A stretch of 10,258 bases of DNA. Origin: Bacteroidota bacterium. Its GTDB lineage: Bacteria > Bacteroidota > Bacteroidia > Chitinophagales > Chitinophagaceae. The DNA lies in assembly GCA_947454745.1 (NCBI GenBank), contig CANGMV010000020.1, positions 1 through 10,258 of the forward strand, written 5' to 3'. Made by a program: the position numbers and the translations under genes. Of this stretch, positions 7,216 through 10,258 are shown one piece after another. The notes under the pieces are model-generated. The model did no database searches. It saw only the letters and a list, made by a program, of their open reading frames with translations, and had not been told where the DNA came from. Each line of letters starts with the position of its first letter. Position 1 is the first letter of the stretch.

Positions 7216-8484
7216 ATGGAAACAACCCAGACAAATACCAAAAACGATCCATTTGCCGCCCTAAAAGTAGTGGAATTTAGAAACTTAATGATCGGTAGGT
7301 TTTTGTTTATCATGGGATTAAGAATGATGGGCACTTTGGTTGGCTGGTGGATTTATGAATTAACCAATCAGCCATTTGCAATCGGACTTATTGGGCTTGC
7401 AGAAGTTATTCCTGCAGTTTCATTGGCATTATACGCTGGCCACGTGATTGATATTAGTGAAAAAAGAAAACTCTTATTGCGTGGCGTAGTTTTATATTGG
7501 GTTTGCGCATTGGGCTTGTTAGGCCTTTCTTTTTTTAATGACAAAACAGACCATGCTGCGAATCACAACACCTTAACAATAGCAGTTTGTATTTACTTTT
7601 TAATATTCTGTACCGGTATTATTCGTTCTTTTACAGGACCTAGTTTTAATACCATTATTGGCGGCATCATGCCGAAAAATGTTTTACAAAACGCTACCAC
7701 ATGGAGCCAGGGTATTTGGCTAACCGCCTCCATTTTAGGACATGCTACAGTTGGATTTATAATTGCAGGATTTGGTCATACCGGAGCGTTAACGGTAGTG
7801 GTTTGTTTAGTGAGTGTAGGATTTATATTCATCTCAAAAATTAATGCGCAACCTCCTCATGCTGATATTGTAGTCGACCAAAAGCCAATGGAAAGCGTAA
7901 AAGAAGGATTAAGATTTGTATTCAATACCAAAGAGGTTTTAGGCGCATTGTCCCTAGATTTATTCGCCGTTTTATTTGGTGGCGCTGTTGCGATGATACC
8001 TGTTTTTGCAAAAGACATTTTAAATTGCGGCCCAATTGGATTTGGCTGGTTAAATGCAGCATCTGATATTGGCGCTATATTAATCATCTTTATCATTACG
8101 CTATTCCCGGTAACTGCTGGTCAAGGAAAGAAATTATTACTCGCAGTAGGTGGATTTGGAATTTGCATTATCGTGTTTGCACTCTCTAAAGTATTCTGGA
8201 TATCTTTTGCGGCCTTACTTTTAAGTGGCATTTTAGACGGATTTAGTATGATTGTGCGTGGTACGATTGTACAATTAAAAACGCCCGATCATATGCGCGG
8301 CAGGGTGATGAGTGTAAACTCCATGTTTATTAATAGCAGCAACGAGTTGGGTCAATTTGAAAGTGGCGTAGCCGCTAAATTAATGGGTGTAATTCCTTCC
8401 GTTGTTTTTGGAGGCTCTATGACTTTACTAGTTGTATTTACTACTTGGTTTAAGGCACCTAGCTTGAGAAAAATGGAATACTAG
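7216..8484 (+). CDS. Major facilitator superfamily transporter, MFS_3/EntS-like
   Basis: Twelve-helix-type inner-membrane transporter, 422 residues, probably a proton-coupled exporter. Hydrophobic segments occur through the chain from about residue 22 to 410, with a longer polar loop near 207-235 between the two halves. A motif-A-like loop is seen at AGHVIDISEKRKLL (74-87). The C-terminal half carries PDHMRGRVMSVNSMFI (357-372) followed by SSNELGQFESG (374-384), a hallmark of the MFS_3 branch that includes the enterobactin exporter EntS. No siderophore genes are nearby, so enterobactin export should not be inferred. It starts 9 nt after the kinase stop, so it is probably cotranscribed. That might hint at nucleoside or metabolite transport, but the branch similarity does not support a nucleoside role. 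Substrate unknown. Confidence 0.88.
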   Translation: METTQTNTKNDPFAALKVVEFRNLMIGRFLFIMGLRMMGTLVGWWIYELTNQPFAIGLIGLAEVIPAVSLALYAGHVIDISEKRKLLLRGVVLYWVCALGLLGLSFFNDKTDHAANHNTLTIAVCIYFLIFCTGIIRSFTGPSFNTIIGGIMPKNVLQNATTWSQGIWLTASILGHATVGFIIAGFGHTGALTVVVCLVSVGFIFISKINAQPPHADIVVDQKPMESVKEGLRFVFNTKEVLGALSLDLFAVLFGGAVAMIPVFAKDILNCGPIGFGWLNAASDIGAILIIFIITLFPVTAGQGKKLLLAVGGFGICIIVFALSKVFWISFAALLLSGILDGFSMIVRGTIVQLKTPDHMRGRVMSVNSMFINSSNELGQFESGVAAKLMGVIPSVVFGGSMTLLVVFTTWFKAPSLRKMEY

Positions 8485-8512
8485 TTATTAAAAAACTTAA
8501 TTGCGCTACTAT

Positions 8513-8995
8513 TTATTTTGCTAAAAGTCCAATAATTACATCATGTACTGCTGGGCAAAATTCTGCATTCTTCATAGTAATGGCTGTACGTTTAAAAAAT
8601 ACATCCTCATCAGTATAAGGGAACCGCTCACAATCAGACGGTCTATAATCATAAATGCTACAGGTATTATCGGCATCTAAAAAAGCACAAGGTCTTGTTT
8701 TAACTACATAGTCACCCTCGTTATCCATGGATAAATACTTTTCAATAAAGGCCACTTCCTTCATTCCCATGGCCTTACTGATTCTTTTAATATCTGGCAT
8801 TTTGAATCTTGGAGAATAGTTTTTACAGCATCTCGCGCAATCCAAACAATCAATTTTCTCAAATGCAGCCTCGTGTAATTCAGGTAATTGCTTTAAAATT
8901 ACGCGCTTGTCTACTCTTTTTAAAAAGTTTTGAAACTTTTTGAGTATCTCCGGGGCAGGTGTTTCGTATAAATGTTCAACAGAAGGGTCGATCAT
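8513..8995 (-). CDS. YkgJ-family cysteine cluster protein (putative Zn/Fe-chelating domain)
   Basis: Small cytoplasmic protein of 160 residues with the CxxCxxCC-type domain annotated as putative zinc- or iron-chelating. Cysteines fall at 50, 53, 56, 57 (CLDCARCC), then 103, 112 and 122 (PCAFL, NTCSIYDYRPSDCERFPY), and 147 near the end: eight in all, enough to bind a metal or an Fe-S cluster. The spacing and the YxxRPxxCxxFP block are typical of the family, whose biochemical function is not established. There is no signal peptide or membrane helix. The ATG at 8993-8995 fits well with a strong promoter candidate immediately upstream. It is convergent with the MFS gene (28-bp gap, no clear terminator hairpin) and divergent from gcvP. 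A link to glycine cleavage is not implied by position alone. Confidence 0.9.
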   Translation of the reverse strand: MIDPSVEHLYETPAPEILKKFQNFLKRVDKRVILKQLPELHEAAFEKIDCLDCARCCKNYSPRFKMPDIKRISKAMGMKEVAFIEKYLSMDNEGDYVVKTRPCAFLDADNTCSIYDYRPSDCERFPYTDEDVFFKRTAITMKNAEFCPAVHDVIIGLLAK

Positions 8996-8999
8996 AGCA

Positions 9000-9030
9000 C
9001 AAAATTAAGGTTTTTCGGGGTCATCCACAA
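9000..9030 (-). promoter_or_regulatory. Strong promoter candidate for the YkgJ-family gene
   Basis: Reading the minus strand, TTG (complement of 9028-9030), a 20-base spacer and TAATTTTG (complement of 9000-9007) fit the Bacteroidota promoter pattern TTG-N19-TAnnTTTG with one extra spacer base. The -7 element ends only four bases before the ATG at 8995. Transcription would therefore begin at or very near the start codon, giving a leaderless or nearly leaderless mRNA. This is the best-matching promoter in the window. Confidence 0.6.
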
Positions 9031-9078
9031 GCTTTCCCCACCCTTGCACCAACACTAGATTAGCCTTTGATTATTAAG

Positions 9079-9086
9079 TATCTTTG
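9079..9086 (+). promoter_or_regulatory. -7 element candidate for gcvP
   Basis: TATCTTTG is a perfect TAnnTTTG match, ending 22 bases before the gcvP ATG, the usual distance in Bacteroidota. No TTG lies at the standard -33 spacing; the nearest TTTG (9066-9069) is too close and the TTG at 9044-9046 too far. No glycine riboswitch-like structure can fit in the short leader that would result. Confidence 0.45.
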
Positions 9087-9108
9087 TGGCCATTTAAAAC
9101 CTCCTTTT

Positions 9109-10258
9109 ATGTTGCAATCGAATACGAGTGGTGCAGAGTTTATCAAAAGACATATTGGCCCAAGTGACGCCGATACACAAAAAATGTTGGAAAGTATTGG
9201 CGCAAAATCATTGAATGAATTAATCGAAAAAACAGTTCCGAACAATATTCGATTAAAAAAACCAATGAATATTCCAGACGGACTGAGTGAATTTGAAATG
9301 CTGCAATCTTTGCAAGCCATTGGCGCAAAAAATATTATAGCAAAAAATTATATTGGCCAAGGATACTATGGTACCATTACGCCAAGTGTAATTTTGAGAA
9401 ACATATTTGAAAACCCAGGTTGGTATACACAATACACGCCATACCAAGCCGAAATTGCACAAGGCCGTTTAGAAAGTTTATTGAACTACCAAACCATGGT
9501 TTCCGATTTAACTGGATTACCAATCGCAAACGCATCTTTATTAGACGAAGCAACCGCTGCAGCTGAAGCAATGGCAATGATATTCAATCATGTGAACAAG
9601 GCAGATAAAATTACACAACCTAAATTGTTTGTGGACGCTACTATCTTTCAACAAACAAAAGATGTATTGGTTACCCGCGCTAATCCAATTGGCATTCAAT
9701 TGGTAGAAGGCGATTATCAATCAGCATCAGTTGACAATAGCTTTTTTGGAGCCATATTACAATACCCAAATAGCAAGGGCAGTATTGAAGACTACGAAGC
9801 CTTTATAAATCAAGTGCATCAAGCAGGTGGATTGGTAATTATAGTTGCTGATATATTAGCATTGACCTTACTAAAAAGCCCGGGCGAATTAAATGCCGAT
9901 GTAGCTGTTGGAAACACACAAAGATTCGGTGTTCCAATGGGATTTGGCGGGCCTCATGCAGCTTACTTTGCAACCAAAGATGAATTTAAAAGAGGTATGC
10001 CAGGTCGATTAATTGGCGTGAGTGTAGACGCGCAAGGCAATCGCGCATTAAGAATGGCATTACAAACGCGCGAACAACATATTAAACGTGAAAAAGCAAC
10101 TTCTAATATTTGTACAGCACAAGCATTGTTAGCGAATATGTCGGTTATGTATGCTGTATACCATGGACCATCGGGATTAAAAAAGATTGCCGAAAAAGTA
10201 CATGGACTAACGCAAAGCTTAGACCAACAATTGCAATCCTTAGGTTTGCAACAAGCCA
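9109..10258 (+). CDS. gcvP: Glycine dehydrogenase (decarboxylating), P protein, N-terminal 383 residues (cut by window edge)
   Basis: PLP-dependent P protein of the glycine cleavage system; it decarboxylates glycine and passes the aminomethyl group to the lipoyl arm of GcvH. The opening [17 protein letters not shown] (11-27) is the classic start of long P proteins. It is followed by [13 protein letters not shown] (80-92), [19 protein letters not shown] (102-120), [12 protein letters not shown] (144-155), [18 protein letters not shown] (271-288) and [19 protein letters not shown] (320-338), all strongly conserved. The PLP-binding lysine lies in the C-terminal half (near residue 700 of about 950 in long forms) and is outside the window, so a single chain cannot be told from a split P1/P2 form, although the start favours the long form. 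The first ATG gives eight or so extra residues before the conserved region, which is normal. No gcvT or gcvH is upstream. Confidence 0.96.
   Translation, partial: MLQSNTSGAEFIKRHIGPSDADTQKMLESIGAKSLNELIEKTVPNNIRLKKPMNIPDGLSEFEMLQSLQAIGAKNIIAKNYIGQGYYGTITPSVILRNIFENPGWYTQYTPYQAEIAQGRLESLLNYQTMVSDLTGLPIANASLLDEATAAAEAMAMIFNHVNKADKITQPKLFVDATIFQQTKDVLVTRANPIGIQLVEGDYQSASVDNSFFGAILQYPNSKGSIEDYEAFINQVHQAGGLVIIVADILALTLLKSPGELNADVAVGNTQRFGVPMGFGGPHAAYFATKDEFKRGMPGRLIGVSVDAQGNRALRMALQTREQHIKREKATSNICTAQALLANMSVMYAVYHGPSGLKKIAEKVHGLTQSLDQQLQSLGLQQA

Noticed and set aside
7216..8484. MFS gene as an enterobactin (siderophore) exporter
   Set aside because: The similarity is to the MFS_3 branch in general; there are no siderophore synthesis or uptake genes in the window.
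8485..8512. Possible bidirectional terminator between the MFS and YkgJ-type genes
   Set aside because: The best stem is ATTAA/TTAAT, too weak to support a call.
9101..9108. CTCCTTTT directly before the gcvP ATG as a ribosome binding site
   Set aside because: This resembles the anti-Shine-Dalgarno sequence of 16S rRNA, not a Shine-Dalgarno sequence, so it cannot pair as one.
9060..9577. Minus-strand open frames over the start of gcvP
   Set aside because: gcvP is strongly conserved across this stretch in the plus frame; the antisense frames are chance.
1..10258. Insertion sequences, CRISPR arrays, tRNA genes, prophage or defence systems
   Set aside because: No transposase, integrase, repeat-spacer pattern, tRNA cloverleaf or defence-type domain was seen on reading; spacers are all under 135 bases.

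Overview
The window looks like a chromosomal segment of a member of the phylum Bacteroidota, probably near the family Chitinophagaceae. I infer this from the AT-rich coding style (TTA/AAA/ATT-heavy codons), the lack of clear Shine-Dalgarno sequences, several close matches to the Bacteroidota -7 promoter element TAnnTTTG, and protein versions typical of the phylum: a short QueG, a long two-domain SppA and a glycine decarboxylase with the full-length-type N-terminus. The genus assignment is a guess. I see no mobile elements, tRNA or rRNA genes, CRISPR arrays or phage genes. It reads as ordinary core genome.

Layout. (1) Positions 1-1473, minus strand: the N-terminal 491 residues of the disaggregase ClpB, cut by the window edge. 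(2) A 132-bp divergent spacer, then queG (epoxyqueuosine reductase, tRNA modification) on the plus strand, starting with GTG. (3) A tight three-gene minus-strand unit transcribed sppA, then an ABC-2 type permease, then a membrane-anchored SRPBCC-fold protein. The gaps are 4 and 1 nt, so they are very probably one operon. The permease has no ATPase gene beside it. (4) Divergent from sppA, a plus-strand cluster of folK (folate synthesis), a deoxynucleoside kinase (nucleotide salvage) and an MFS transporter. (5) Convergent to that, a small CxxCxxCC-type cysteine cluster protein of the YkgJ family on the minus strand. (6) Divergent from it, the first 383 residues of gcvP (glycine cleavage system P protein), cut by the right edge.

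How the genes relate. The window is mostly housekeeping: protein quality control (ClpB, SppA), tRNA modification (QueG), folate and one-carbon metabolism (FolK, GcvP) and nucleotide salvage (dNK). FolK and GcvP both touch the tetrahydrofolate pool but lie in separate transcription units. The least explained parts are the sppA-permease-SRPBCC unit and the YkgJ-type protein, which has a strong promoter candidate ending only four bases before its start codon. I found no evidence of a novel defence or mobile system. No gene-free stretch exceeds 300 bases; the longest spacers are 1474-1605, 8996-9108 and 5938-6040.
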